A stretch of 13,874 nt of DNA from CAYLSO01 sp964386525 (lineage in GTDB: Bacteria > Eisenbacteria > RBG-16-71-46 > DASYSL01). The number at the start of each line of letters is the position of its first letter. The first letter of the stretch is position 1. The stretch is from the NCBI GenBank assembly GCA_964386525.1, contig CAYLSO010000269.1, positions 1 to 13,874 on the forward strand, written 5' to 3'. A program made the position numbers and the translations under genes. Under the pieces are notes generated by a model that was not told the origin of the DNA, did no database searches, and worked only from the letters and a program-made list of their open reading frames with translations. Shown in pieces: positions 7,835 to 13,874 of the stretch.

Positions 7835-8993
7835 GGCGCCTAGGGTACGCCCCCGGCGGGGCGCCGTCACGCGGCCGGGGTGGCTCGCGGCTCTCTGGCT
7901 CGGCGCCGCCGTGCTCGGCGGCTGCGCACGGCATGAGCCGACCGCGCCGGTCGTGCTCGCCGACTCCCTGCTGGCGAGGGACAGCACGCGCGAGCTGCGC
8001 CTGGTGCGGCTGCGCGATGGGCGCGGCACGGTGCACGAGGGCTGGCTGCGGCTGGTGCCGCCGCCGTCGCGTTTCGGGGAAGCGGCGGCCGCCGGCGGGC
8101 CGCCGACCCGGCCGGCCGGGTCCGCCTACCAGTCGGTGCTGGTGCTCGGCGGCATCGGCACCGGGCGGCGCGCCGCGGAGATCTTTCCCTGCCCGCCGGG
8201 CTTCGCCGTCTTCGCGCTCGACTATCCGTACGCCGGGCCGCGTCAGCCGACGCGCGGGGAAGTGCTGCGCCACCTGGGAGAGATCCGCCGCGCCGCCTAC
8301 GCGGCCCCGCGCGGCGTGACGGCCGCGCTGCGCTATCTCGAAGAGCGGCCCGACATCGACCGCCGCGGCGCGCTGGTGGTGGGCGCCTCCTTCGGCGCGC
8401 CCTTCGTGCTGCGCGGCATCTCCGACCGGCCGCGCGCGCGCGACCCGGCCGGCCGGGATCTCGGGCCGCGCGGCGTGCGCGCCGTCTCGGTCTTCTTCGG
8501 GGGGGCCGACTTCCCCGCCCTGATCCGCTACCGGATGCGCGAGCGCCCGTGGTGGGAACGGGAGGCCGTGGCGTGGGGTCTGGCGCTGTTCTTCGGCGAC
8601 CTCGACCCGCAGCGCACGGTCGGGCGCGTGTCGCCCCGGCCGCTGTTGCTCATCAACGGGACCGAAGACGAGTTCGTCCCCGCGGCCTCGGCCCGGGCCC
8701 TGGAGCGCGCCGCGCGGCGGCCCAAGCGCCAGATCTGGCTGCCCAGCGCCCACCTGCAGCCGGACGCCGAGGCGTTGCTCGTCCAGCTCACGCAAACGAC
8801 CCTGCAATGGCTTCGTGAAGTCGAGGCGGAACTCCCCCGCCGGGGGCCGGTGAAGAAAGAATCCCGGAACCCGACGCGGGCCCCAGGTGTCTCAATGGGT
8901 GGACGAAGGAAAGAGAGCCTCCGGCGTCCGAGAGTGGGAGATCAGAAAACCGGCCACGACCCCAACCCGTGGTCTTCGAGGCACCCGAACTGA
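7833..8993 (+). CDS. Lipoprotein alpha/beta-hydrolase (esterase/dienelactone hydrolase-like)
   Basis: This 386-residue protein begins with a lipoprotein signal: basic N-terminus, LAALWLGAAVLGGC, acylated Cys31. It should therefore be anchored in the envelope. The hydrolase fold is recognisable from its triad: nucleophile Ser186 in the elbow GASFG, Asp279 in NGTEDEFVP and His307 in SAHLQP. The segment LVLGGIGTGRR near residue 110 probably carries the oxyanion-hole strand-loop. The substrate is unknown; carboxyl esters are the default expectation. The domain ends near residue 337. The last ~49 residues are basic, of low complexity, and unlike hydrolase sequence, and the TGA lies inside the loop of the terminator at 8978-9013. 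The start ATG (7833-7835) overlaps the divergent DUF3592 start. The ribosome binding site is weak (AGGA, 11 bases upstream). Confidence 0.8.
   Translation: MAPRVRPRRGAVTRPGWLAALWLGAAVLGGCARHEPTAPVVLADSLLARDSTRELRLVRLRDGRGTVHEGWLRLVPPPSRFGEAAAAGGPPTRPAGSAYQSVLVLGGIGTGRRAAEIFPCPPGFAVFALDYPYAGPRQPTRGEVLRHLGEIRRAAYAAPRGVTAALRYLEERPDIDRRGALVVGASFGAPFVLRGISDRPRARDPAGRDLGPRGVRAVSVFFGGADFPALIRYRMRERPWWEREAVAWGLALFFGDLDPQRTVGRVSPRPLLLINGTEDEFVPAASARALERAARRPKRQIWLPSAHLQPDAEALLVQLTQTTLQWLREVEAELPRRGPVKKESRNPTRAPGVSMGGRRKESLRRPRVGDQKTGHDPNPWSSRHPN
8901..8974 (+). other. Paired RNA hairpins before the terminator (3' UTR or small RNA candidate)
   Basis: Two stems precede the intrinsic terminator. GGACG (8901-8905) pairs with CGTCC (8925-8929), with AGG/CCT pairing inside. 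GGCCACG (8952-8958) pairs with CGTGGTC (8968-8974), seven pairs including one G-T. Together with the terminator they form a ~113-base structured segment that overlaps the non-hydrolase-like end of the preceding frame. It matches no riboswitch or small-RNA consensus that I know, and I found no clear promoter for it. Confidence 0.35.
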
Positions 8994-9013
8994 CCCCCGG
9001 GTGCCTCTTTTTT
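8978..9013 (+). terminator. Rho-independent terminator after the hydrolase gene
   Basis: GAGGCACCCG (8978-8987) pairs perfectly with CGGGTGCCTC (8998-9007) around a 10-base loop and is followed by six T (9008-9013). The hydrolase frame's TGA (8991-8993) falls inside the loop. This is the clearest intrinsic terminator in the window and separates the hydrolase from the lipoprotein gene at 9153. Confidence 0.93.
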
Positions 9014-9029
9014 GTCCTCCGGACGGTGC

Positions 9030-9059
9030 TTGCCTCGGAGGGCGGGGCCTGAATAGACT
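9030..9059 (+). promoter_or_regulatory. Predicted promoter of the LolA/DUF6503-like lipoprotein gene
   Basis: TTGCCT (9030-9035) and TAGACT (9054-9059) are separated by 18 bases, directly downstream of the terminator, where a new promoter is expected. The form agrees with the TTGNC/TAGNNT pairs before the two barrel genes. The leader would be about 87 bases. A second, weaker pair is TTGGAA (9069-9074) and TATCTT (9094-9099), with a 19-base spacer. Confidence 0.5.
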
Positions 9060-9074
9060 GCGGCGACCTTGGAA

Positions 9075-9094
9075 TCGGGTGTCGCGTCGGGTGT
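9075..9094 (+). repeat. Direct repeat TCGGGTGT x2 in a promoter/leader region
   Basis: TCGGGTGT occurs at 9075-9082 and again at 9087-9094, a 12-base period, just downstream of the predicted promoter of the gene at 9153. Tandem half-sites at this spacing can be an operator, but an eight-base repeat in GC-rich DNA can also be chance. Confidence 0.35.
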
Positions 9095-9152
9095 ATCTTT
9101 CCCCCGGCCGAGGCAAGGGATAGGCCCGGATGCCACGCAAGCAGGAGGCAAG

Positions 9153-10037
9153 ATGGAGCCGCTCGTGAGATTCCCCTCGCTCCGCCGGGGCTCTGTGGCC
9201 GGTCTTTCGCTGCTTCTCCTGGCGGGGTTCCTGGCCGCCGGCTGCGAGTCGGCGCGCCAGCCGGTGCCGCGCAGCCCGCTCTCGCGGCACGTCGTCCGCC
9301 AGGAAGGGCGCGCGCTGGTCGAGCGCTCCTGCGCCGCCCACGGGGGCATCGAGCGCTGGCAGAAGACCAACGACGCCACCTTCGCCTTCGCCGACCTGTG
9401 GACCGGGCCGGCCGGCCGGGTGGTGCGCCCGTGGCCCGTGCCCGAGGCCAAGGGGCAATTCCAGATGCTGATGCACGCCGGCTACGGGCGGCTGCAGATC
9501 GCCGACAAGAAGGGGACCATCACCTACGGCTTCGGCAAGGACGGCGCCTGGGCGCTGCGCGGCATGCGGGCGTCGCAGGACGGGGGAGACCTGTCCACCG
9601 CCCGCACCACGCTGCCGGCGTACGTCTTCGCCTTCCAGTTCCCGTTCACCTTCCTGGTGGACGACGCCGTCATGCACTACATGGGCGTCAAGCCCGCCCC
9701 GCCCGGCGGGCCGGTGTACGAGGTGCTGATCACCTATCCGTGGTACACGGGCGAGCGCGCGCGCGACTGGTATGTGGCGCGCTTCGACACCACCACCCTG
9801 CGGCTGCGCTCGGTGACCTACACGCGCAGCCTCTGGGGCCCGGCGAGCTTCGAGTACACCGACGACGTGGGCGGCTACCAGCAGGTGGACTCGCTCTGGA
9901 TCCCCACGCAACACGTGGTGCGCATGAGCTGGCCGTTCCGACCCGATCTGCACAAGTGGACGGTGAGCGGGATCCGCCTTAACCAAGGGCTGGACGAGAC
10001 CGCCTTCCGCGGGCCGGCGCCGCTGGGCGGGCGGTAG
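9153..10037 (+). CDS. LolA/DUF6503-like lipoprotein
   Basis: The 294-residue protein starts with a lipoprotein signal (two Arg, then LSLLLLAGFLAAGC, acylated Cys31). It should be attached to the inner or outer membrane on the periplasmic side. After a short linker comes AHGGIERWQ, the 'HGG-xxx-W' opening of proteins related to DUF6503 and the LolA/LolB-like lipoprotein-carrier fold. A beta-rich body follows, including FPFTFLVDDAVMHYMG, YEVLITYPWYTGE, a LRLRSVTYTRS strand and an IPTQHVVRMSW strand, as expected of an open barrel that binds a hydrophobic ligand. The start is ATG 9153 with AGGAGG four bases upstream. It has its own promoter and is closed by the terminator at 10048-10094, so it is probably monocistronic. 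The ligand is unknown. Confidence is good for the lipoprotein call and moderate for the fold. Confidence 0.75.
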   Translation: MEPLVRFPSLRRGSVAGLSLLLLAGFLAAGCESARQPVPRSPLSRHVVRQEGRALVERSCAAHGGIERWQKTNDATFAFADLWTGPAGRVVRPWPVPEAKGQFQMLMHAGYGRLQIADKKGTITYGFGKDGAWALRGMRASQDGGDLSTARTTLPAYVFAFQFPFTFLVDDAVMHYMGVKPAPPGGPVYEVLITYPWYTGERARDWYVARFDTTTLRLRSVTYTRSLWGPASFEYTDDVGGYQQVDSLWIPTQHVVRMSWPFRPDLHKWTVSGIRLNQGLDETAFRGPAPLGGR

Positions 10038-10047
10038 CAATCCACAG

Positions 10048-10094
10048 GGCCGCCGCGGGCGCGAAGGGAGCGCCGGCGGCGGCCTTTTCTTCTC
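10048..10094 (+). terminator. Rho-independent terminator after the LolA/DUF6503-like lipoprotein gene
   Basis: Bases 10048-10062 pair with 10070-10084, 14 of 15 positions matched, around the seven-base loop GAAGGGA. TTTTCTTCTC follows. It begins 10 bases after the lipoprotein stop. The stem may also block readthrough from the convergent peptidase gene, but that side has no T tract. Confidence 0.88.
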
Positions 10095-10113
10095 TCTGCG
10101 CGGTCGGTTCCTT

Positions 10114-11862
10114 CTAGCGCGGCAGTTCCCCGGGCGGCGGCAGGCGCGAAGCCATCACGGCGCGCGGCGTGGCGACCACCCGCGTGACCACCGCGCGAGC
10201 GGGTGGGATCCGCACGGTGAGGCGCTGCCCCCGGCGATCGAGGCCCACCGGCACCGGGCCGCCCGCCGCGTCGGCCAGCGCCTCCGCCAGCACGGCGAGA
10301 TCGTCCACCGTCCGGCCCCCGACCTCCACCACGCGGTCGCCCTCCCGCACGCCGACGCGCGCCGCGGGCCCTTGCGGGTCGAGGTCCACGATCTCGGTCG
10401 TGCCGGGGCGGAAGAAGCGGAAGCCGAGCGTCAGCAGGTCGGCGCGGCGGGTTTCGAGGCGCAGGCCGTGCGCCGCCAGCTCGGCGATCACCGCCGCCTC
10501 GAAGCCCCGCCCCGAGAGCGAATCGAGCAGCCCCGCCGCCACCCCGCCGCCGGCTTGCGCGAGGCGTGCGGCGAGCGCCGGCCGGCGCCCCTCGCGCACC
10601 AGCTCGCGCAGCAGCGAGTCGAGGCCGCCGGCCCCCGCCAGCCGCAGGTCGAGGGCCCACGCCGCCAGCGTGCCCTTGGCGTAGGTCGCCGACCAGGCGA
10701 GCGGCTCGCTGTCGTAGCCGCGCCCCAGGGCGGCGAGCGACGAGTCGGCCCACGGGTTGCCCCGCAGCCGGTCGAAGCTGCCGGCCAGGTCGTCGGCCAT
10801 CTGCAGGGGGGCGACGCGCCCCGTGGCCGCCAGGGCGCGCAGGCCGAAATACTCCGTCGCCCCCTCGGTGAACCAGCGCAGCTCCGGGGCGTCGAGATCC
10901 ACGCCGCCGCCGTTCCACAGGTGGAAGAGCTCGTGCGAGACGACGCGCGCCAGCGAGCGCGCGGCGAACGCGTCGGGGTCGCGCGAGAGATCCAGGGAGA
11001 CGGCGTTGAGCGCGGTCTCGCCGGCCGCCTGGTCGCCGCGGAAGGGATGGTCGGTGATGATCAGGAGGCGGCGGTGGGGGCTCGGCCCGACGGCCGCGGC
11101 GTGGGCCGCGAGGCAGGCGCGCGCCAGGGCCACCAGCCGCTCCTCGCGCCTCGGGTCGGTGCCCCGCGTCACCATCTCGACGCGTGCGCCGGCGGCGACG
11201 AAGGTGTGCGGCAGGTAATCCCCCAGCGCCACGAAGGACTCGCGCAGGCGGGTGAAGCGTCCGCCCGGCACCTCGACTTCGTCGGTGCCCGACTCGGCCC
11301 ACGGCGTGTAGGCGTCCCACCCCGGCGGCAGGACGAAGCGCACGCGGATGCGGCGGGCTGCCCCGGGCACGCGGCCGTCGCCGGAGCGTTTGCGGTCGCG
11401 ATGGTCGAAGAGCGCGGCGCGCGCGTCGCAGCGCAACGGCACCGTGAAGGTGCGAGGGCCCGCCAGCAGCGCGTGACGGGAGTCTCCGGAGCGCGGCGTC
11501 ACTTCGTACGAGAGGGAGAGGCGGCCCCAGGGGCTCACTCGTCCCCACCACAGGCTGGGTCCCGCCGGCACGCCCTCGCGATCGGCGAAATCCGGCACCG
11601 CCGCAGGGCCTGTCTCCCGGGAGAGATCCATCTCCGGCGCGAGGAAGAAGACCCGCCCGGGAGGCAGACCATCAAGGTCCACGCGGATCCCCACGCGCCC
11701 GCTGGCGGGATTCGGGGTTACCGTGTACACCACGTCGGGGTGGGGCAGCTGCAACCGGGCTGCGGCCCAGAACATCAGCATCCCGAGGACGCCGAGGAGG
11801 GCGGAGAGGGCGAGGAGGGCGTATGGCTTCTGGCGCGAGCGCATCGCCGAGAATTGTCGCAC
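10114..11862 (-). CDS. Membrane-anchored M61-type metallopeptidase with PDZ domain
   Basis: This 582-residue protein has an N-terminal helix (about 13-36) that anchors or exports it. A beta-rich N-terminal domain and a gluzincin catalytic domain follow. The zinc site is HELFH (310-314), in HELFHLWN as in M61 peptidases, with the third ligand Glu333 in WFTEGATEYF. A C-terminal PDZ domain spans roughly 487-553 (DPQGPAARVGVREGDRV). This order, with PDZ last, is that of the M61 glycyl-aminopeptidase family. One difference stands out: the family's GLEH-like substrate motif before the zinc site reads GETALNAVSL here, so the specificity may differ from aminopeptidases. The start is GTG 11862 or ATG 11844; neither has a clear ribosome binding site. 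It is divergent from, and possibly overlaps, the permease gene. Confidence 0.88.
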   Translation of the reverse strand: MRQFSAMRSRQKPYALLALSALLGVLGMLMFWAAARLQLPHPDVVYTVTPNPASGRVGIRVDLDGLPPGRVFFLAPEMDLSRETGPAAVPDFADREGVPAGPSLWWGRVSPWGRLSLSYEVTPRSGDSRHALLAGPRTFTVPLRCDARAALFDHRDRKRSGDGRVPGAARRIRVRFVLPPGWDAYTPWAESGTDEVEVPGGRFTRLRESFVALGDYLPHTFVAAGARVEMVTRGTDPRREERLVALARACLAAHAAAVGPSPHRRLLIITDHPFRGDQAAGETALNAVSLDLSRDPDAFAARSLARVVSHELFHLWNGGGVDLDAPELRWFTEGATEYFGLRALAATGRVAPLQMADDLAGSFDRLRGNPWADSSLAALGRGYDSEPLAWSATYAKGTLAAWALDLRLAGAGGLDSLLRELVREGRRPALAARLAQAGGGVAAGLLDSLSGRGFEAAVIAELAAHGLRLETRRADLLTLGFRFFRPGTTEIVDLDPQGPAARVGVREGDRVVEVGGRTVDDLAVLAEALADAAGGPVPVGLDRRGQRLTVRIPPARAVVTRVVATPRAVMASRLPPPGELPR

Positions 11863-13301
11863 GGGGCGCGGGACTGCCGCCAGCCGCTCCGGCCTACCGG
11901 GCGCTGGCCCGCGCCGGGTGGCGCCGCGCGGCGCACGCGGCGGCCGCCATGCCGGCGGCGCTGCGCCTCGAGATCGTGGCGCTGGGGGCGCTGGCGGCGC
12001 TGCTGCTCGCCTATCACGCCGGGCAGTCGTACTACGGCGCCTACCTCGGCGACCCGCAGGCCACCGCGGTCACGCAGCTCTCCCGCCTCATCGCCGCGGC
12101 GCTCGTGGTGTGCGCCCTGGCCCTGGCGCTGCTCGCGCCGCGGCTCTACGCGCGCGCCGGCGATCTCGCCTTCGTGCGCGCCGTCCCGCTGCCGCCGCGC
12201 GCCGTCGCCGCCTGGCGCGCCGACGCCCTGGCGGCCGCGGCCGTCCCGCTCTGGGCCGTGGGGCTCGGCCTGCTGCTGCCGCCGCTGGCCTTCGGTCACG
12301 CCGGCCCGGTGGCCGGCGCCGGGCTCGCGCTGGCCGCGTGGCTGTGGGCGGTGGCCCAGGGGCTGGCGCTGGCGCTCACCTGGTCGCCGGAGGGGCGCTG
12401 GGGTCCCGGCGGTGTGGGCGGCCTGCTGGGGCGTGCGGCGCGATTCCTGGTGGTGCCCGCGGGCGGCTTCGCCTACTTCGCCGCGCGCGAGCTGACCGCT
12501 CTGCTGGTGGACGTGCGACGCGCTCCCTCGCTCCTGGTCACCGCGCTGATCGGCGCGCTCCTCGGCTTCGCGGCCCGGCGGGTCGCGCTCGCCGTCGCGG
12601 ACGGCTCGGCGGCGGTTGAAGGGCGCGTGGCCGAGCACTACGAGATCCTGGCCTGGAAGCGGCGGCGTGCCGGGCGGACCCGGCGCTGGGGCGTGCCCCT
12701 GGCGTGGTTCGCCCCCGGAGCGGCGGGCGTGTGGGCTGCGAAGGACCTGCGCATCGCGGCGCGCCATCGCGGGCTGCGCGCGCAGTGGCTCCTGGTGCTC
12801 CTGCTCAAGGTCCTGGCGCTCGCCTGGGCTTTCGGCGCGCGGCCCGAGCCGCCGTGGGCGTTCGCCGGGCTGCTCCTCGTCCTCTCCGACGCGGTCGCCG
12901 GCGTGGCGCTGCTGCAGCACTGGTCGCTCGAGCAGCCGGGATGGGTTTGGGCGGCGCCGGCGCGGCGGCGCGCGCAGTGGGCGGCGCGGGCGGTGCCCGC
13001 CCTCGGGCTCAGCCTCGCGGGATCGCTGCTGCTCGCGGCCGCGGCGTGGACGCGCTCCGGCGGGCACGTCGCGCAGCCGCTGACGCTGTGGACGGCGGTG
13101 GCCGGGATGTCGCTCGTGCTCGCGGCGGCGAATCTCGGGGCCTCCACGCCGCCGCGCAGCGCGCTGGGACAGAACCTCTACGGGCTCGGGCTGTTCGCCG
13201 CGTTCCTCGTGGGGGCGGTCTTCCCGGTCGTGGGGTGGGCGGTGCTGGCGGTTTTCGCTCTCTATACGCTGCGCTCGCTGGCGCGCGACATGCGGCCGTA
13301 G
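11823..13301 (+). CDS. Polytopic ABC-2-like membrane permease
   Basis: The 492-residue protein is strongly hydrophobic, with roughly ten to twelve membrane segments in two halves. Each half contains a cytoplasmic cue found in ABC-2-type exporter permeases. The first is FVRAVPLPPRAVAAWRA, resembling the 'lPls.r.ll..r' coupling segment. The second is VWAAKDLRIAARHRGLRAQW, resembling the 'KDLrl..Rd.r' N-terminus of the second half. No nucleotide-binding domain is in this protein or elsewhere in the window. The start is uncertain. ATG 11823 has AGGAGG four bases upstream, but lies inside the divergent peptidase gene. ATG 11949, just before the first helix, would remove the overlap but has no ribosome binding site. 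The substrate is unknown. The membrane-protein call is firm; the ABC-2 relationship is inference. Confidence 0.72.
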   Translation: MASGASASPRIVARGAGLPPAAPAYRALARAGWRRAAHAAAAMPAALRLEIVALGALAALLLAYHAGQSYYGAYLGDPQATAVTQLSRLIAAALVVCALALALLAPRLYARAGDLAFVRAVPLPPRAVAAWRADALAAAAVPLWAVGLGLLLPPLAFGHAGPVAGAGLALAAWLWAVAQGLALALTWSPEGRWGPGGVGGLLGRAARFLVVPAGGFAYFAARELTALLVDVRRAPSLLVTALIGALLGFAARRVALAVADGSAAVEGRVAEHYEILAWKRRRAGRTRRWGVPLAWFAPGAAGVWAAKDLRIAARHRGLRAQWLLVLLLKVLALAWAFGARPEPPWAFAGLLLVLSDAVAGVALLQHWSLEQPGWVWAAPARRRAQWAARAVPALGLSLAGSLLLAAAAWTRSGGHVAQPLTLWTAVAGMSLVLAAANLGASTPPRSALGQNLYGLGLFAAFLVGAVFPVVGWAVLAVFALYTLRSLARDMRP

Positions 13302-13641
13302 GCGGCCGGCGGGAGGGTCTCCACCCCGTCTGACAGCATCACTGCGAATATGACGCAGCGCATCAAGCGCGCCCGCGCACCGCACAAGCGTGCACGCGGA
13401 CCGCGTCCGCAGGGGCACGCCGGAGGGTTCTTGACCGAACCATGACACGGGTTTCGCGTGCGGTTGACACGCTCGGCGGCGGAGTAGCCGATGCTCTTGG
13501 TGAGGCGCAGACGGGCCTTGCCGATGCGGATGGCGAGGTCGCGGCTCCGCCGGCGATGGGACGCACCTTCCGCCAGCCGGTGGCTCCCGCGCTCCGGCCC
13601 CGGACCCCGGGCGGGCAGCGCGGAAGAGAGAGGTCAACGAG
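13302..13641. other. 340-base stretch without a recognised gene
   Basis: I see no convincing coding sequence, RNA gene or riboswitch here. It holds a short inverted repeat at 13396-13410, an exact -35-like TTGACA at 13464-13469 and a TTGACC at 13431-13436. Neither is followed by a good -10 at 17-18 bases; TAGCCG at 13485 is only 15 bases away. It presumably contains the promoter and leader of the secreted-protein gene at 13642. An 89-codon frame at 13442-13711 runs into that gene and looks like chance. Confidence 0.6.
13396..13410. repeat. Inverted repeat GCGGAC-CGC-GTCCGC
   Basis: A perfect six-base inverted repeat with a three-base centre lies about 95 bases after the permease stop. It could be an operator or a weak hairpin. 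No T tract follows, so it is not an intrinsic terminator. Such repeats also arise readily in DNA this GC-rich. Confidence 0.35.
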
Positions 13642-13874
13642 ATGCACACGTCGTTCGCTGGCGGCTCCCCTGCCGACGGCCGCCGCCGGTTGCGCCGCGC
13701 CCTGCGGCTGATGGCCGCGCTGCCGCTGCTCGCGCTGTGCGCGGTCGCCGCGCGCCCGGCGCGGGCCGGGAAGGTGCAGGAGATCGGCCCGCCGATGCGA
13801 ACGCAGGAATGCGCCCGTTGCAACGTGCAGGCGGTCTTCGCCGAGAAGATCCGCGGCATGGGCGCGGCGATGGA
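13642..13874 (+). CDS. Secreted protein of unknown function (3' partial)
   Basis: Translation from ATG 13642 is open to the window end, giving 77 complete codons. A basic N-terminus (RRRLRRALR) and the hydrophobic LMAALPLLALCAVAA form a Sec signal peptide with probable cleavage at ARPARA, residues about 37-42. The mature part begins GKVQEIGPPMRTQECARC. It contains a CxxC pair (Cys-Ala-Arg-Cys) that could bind a metal or haem or form a disulphide. For c-type haem a CxxCH would be needed, and the next residue here is Asn. The ribosome binding site is AGAGAGG with GAGG at 13629-13632, nine bases before the ATG. The rest of the gene lies outside, so no family is assigned. Confidence 0.72.
   Translation, partial: MHTSFAGGSPADGRRRLRRALRLMAALPLLALCAVAARPARAGKVQEIGPPMRTQECARCNVQAVFAEKIRGMGAAM

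Noticed and set aside
8901..8929. Resemblance of AGCCTCCGGC to part of the c-di-GMP-I riboswitch
   Set aside because: The rest of the aptamer (the upstream CACGCACAGGGCAAACC element and the second helix) is missing, and the position is downstream of a gene.
10372..12495. A 707-codon plus-strand frame across the peptidase and into the permease
   Set aside because: It is the antisense of a gene with an intact M61 zinc site and PDZ domain. It has no signal, domain or ribosome binding site of its own.
13442..13711. An 89-codon plus-strand frame before and into the last gene
   Set aside because: No ribosome binding site or recognisable sequence; its end lies within the signal-peptide region of the better-supported gene at 13642.
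11775..13859. A 694-codon open frame on the minus strand opposite the permease and the last gene
   Set aside because: It is arginine- and proline-rich low-complexity sequence, covers a clear membrane protein on the other strand, and has no domain. GC-rich DNA opens such antisense frames.

Overview
The window is chromosome-like DNA, very GC-rich throughout, from a Gram-negative (diderm) bacterium. The diderm inference rests on two signal-peptide-bearing outer-membrane barrels, two lipoboxes and an AsmA/TULIP-like membrane-anchored protein. The groEL fragment, the OMP_b-brl_2-type barrels and the mix of lipoproteins would suit a deep-branching high-GC lineage such as Gemmatimonadota, Candidatus Eisenbacteria or a relative. 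That placement is a guess, because nothing in the window fixes the phylum. I see no transposase, integrase, phage gene, CRISPR array, tRNA or rRNA, and no block of foreign composition.

Layout. 2-832 is the C-terminal half of GroEL, ending in a strong GNRA-capped hairpin. Two paralogous outer-membrane barrel genes follow on the minus strand (989-1699 and 1884-2582), each with its own promoter of the form TTGNCC-17-TAGNGT. Divergent from these is a likely plus-strand operon: zinc alcohol dehydrogenase (2821-3855), an unrecognised 605-residue membrane-anchored protein with an ATGA stop/start overlap (3852-5669), and a PduO-type cobalamin adenosyltransferase (5731-6282). Facing it is a protein-L-isoaspartate methyltransferase that carries a signal-like N-terminus (6300-7160), preceded on the same strand by a DUF3592-like membrane protein (7307-7834). 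The DUF3592 gene and the divergent lipoprotein alpha/beta hydrolase (7833-8993) share one CATG as their two start codons.

The hydrolase frame runs into hairpins and a textbook intrinsic terminator (8978-9013). After it come a promoter, a LolA/DUF6503-like lipoprotein (9153-10037) and a second terminator. An M61-type PDZ metallopeptidase (10114-11862, minus) and a polytopic ABC-2-like permease (11823-13301, plus) are divergent and may overlap at their 5' ends. A gene-poor 340-base stretch precedes a secreted protein cut off by the window end (13642 onward).

How the genes work together. Most are housekeeping or envelope functions: protein folding (GroEL), protein repair (PIMT), cofactor activation (adenosyltransferase), and envelope proteins. 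I find no convincing new multi-gene system. The most notable points are the recurring promoter class, the shared CATG start, the two candidate starts of the isoaspartate methyltransferase, the structured RNA segment at the hydrolase terminator, and the unassigned gene 3852-5669.
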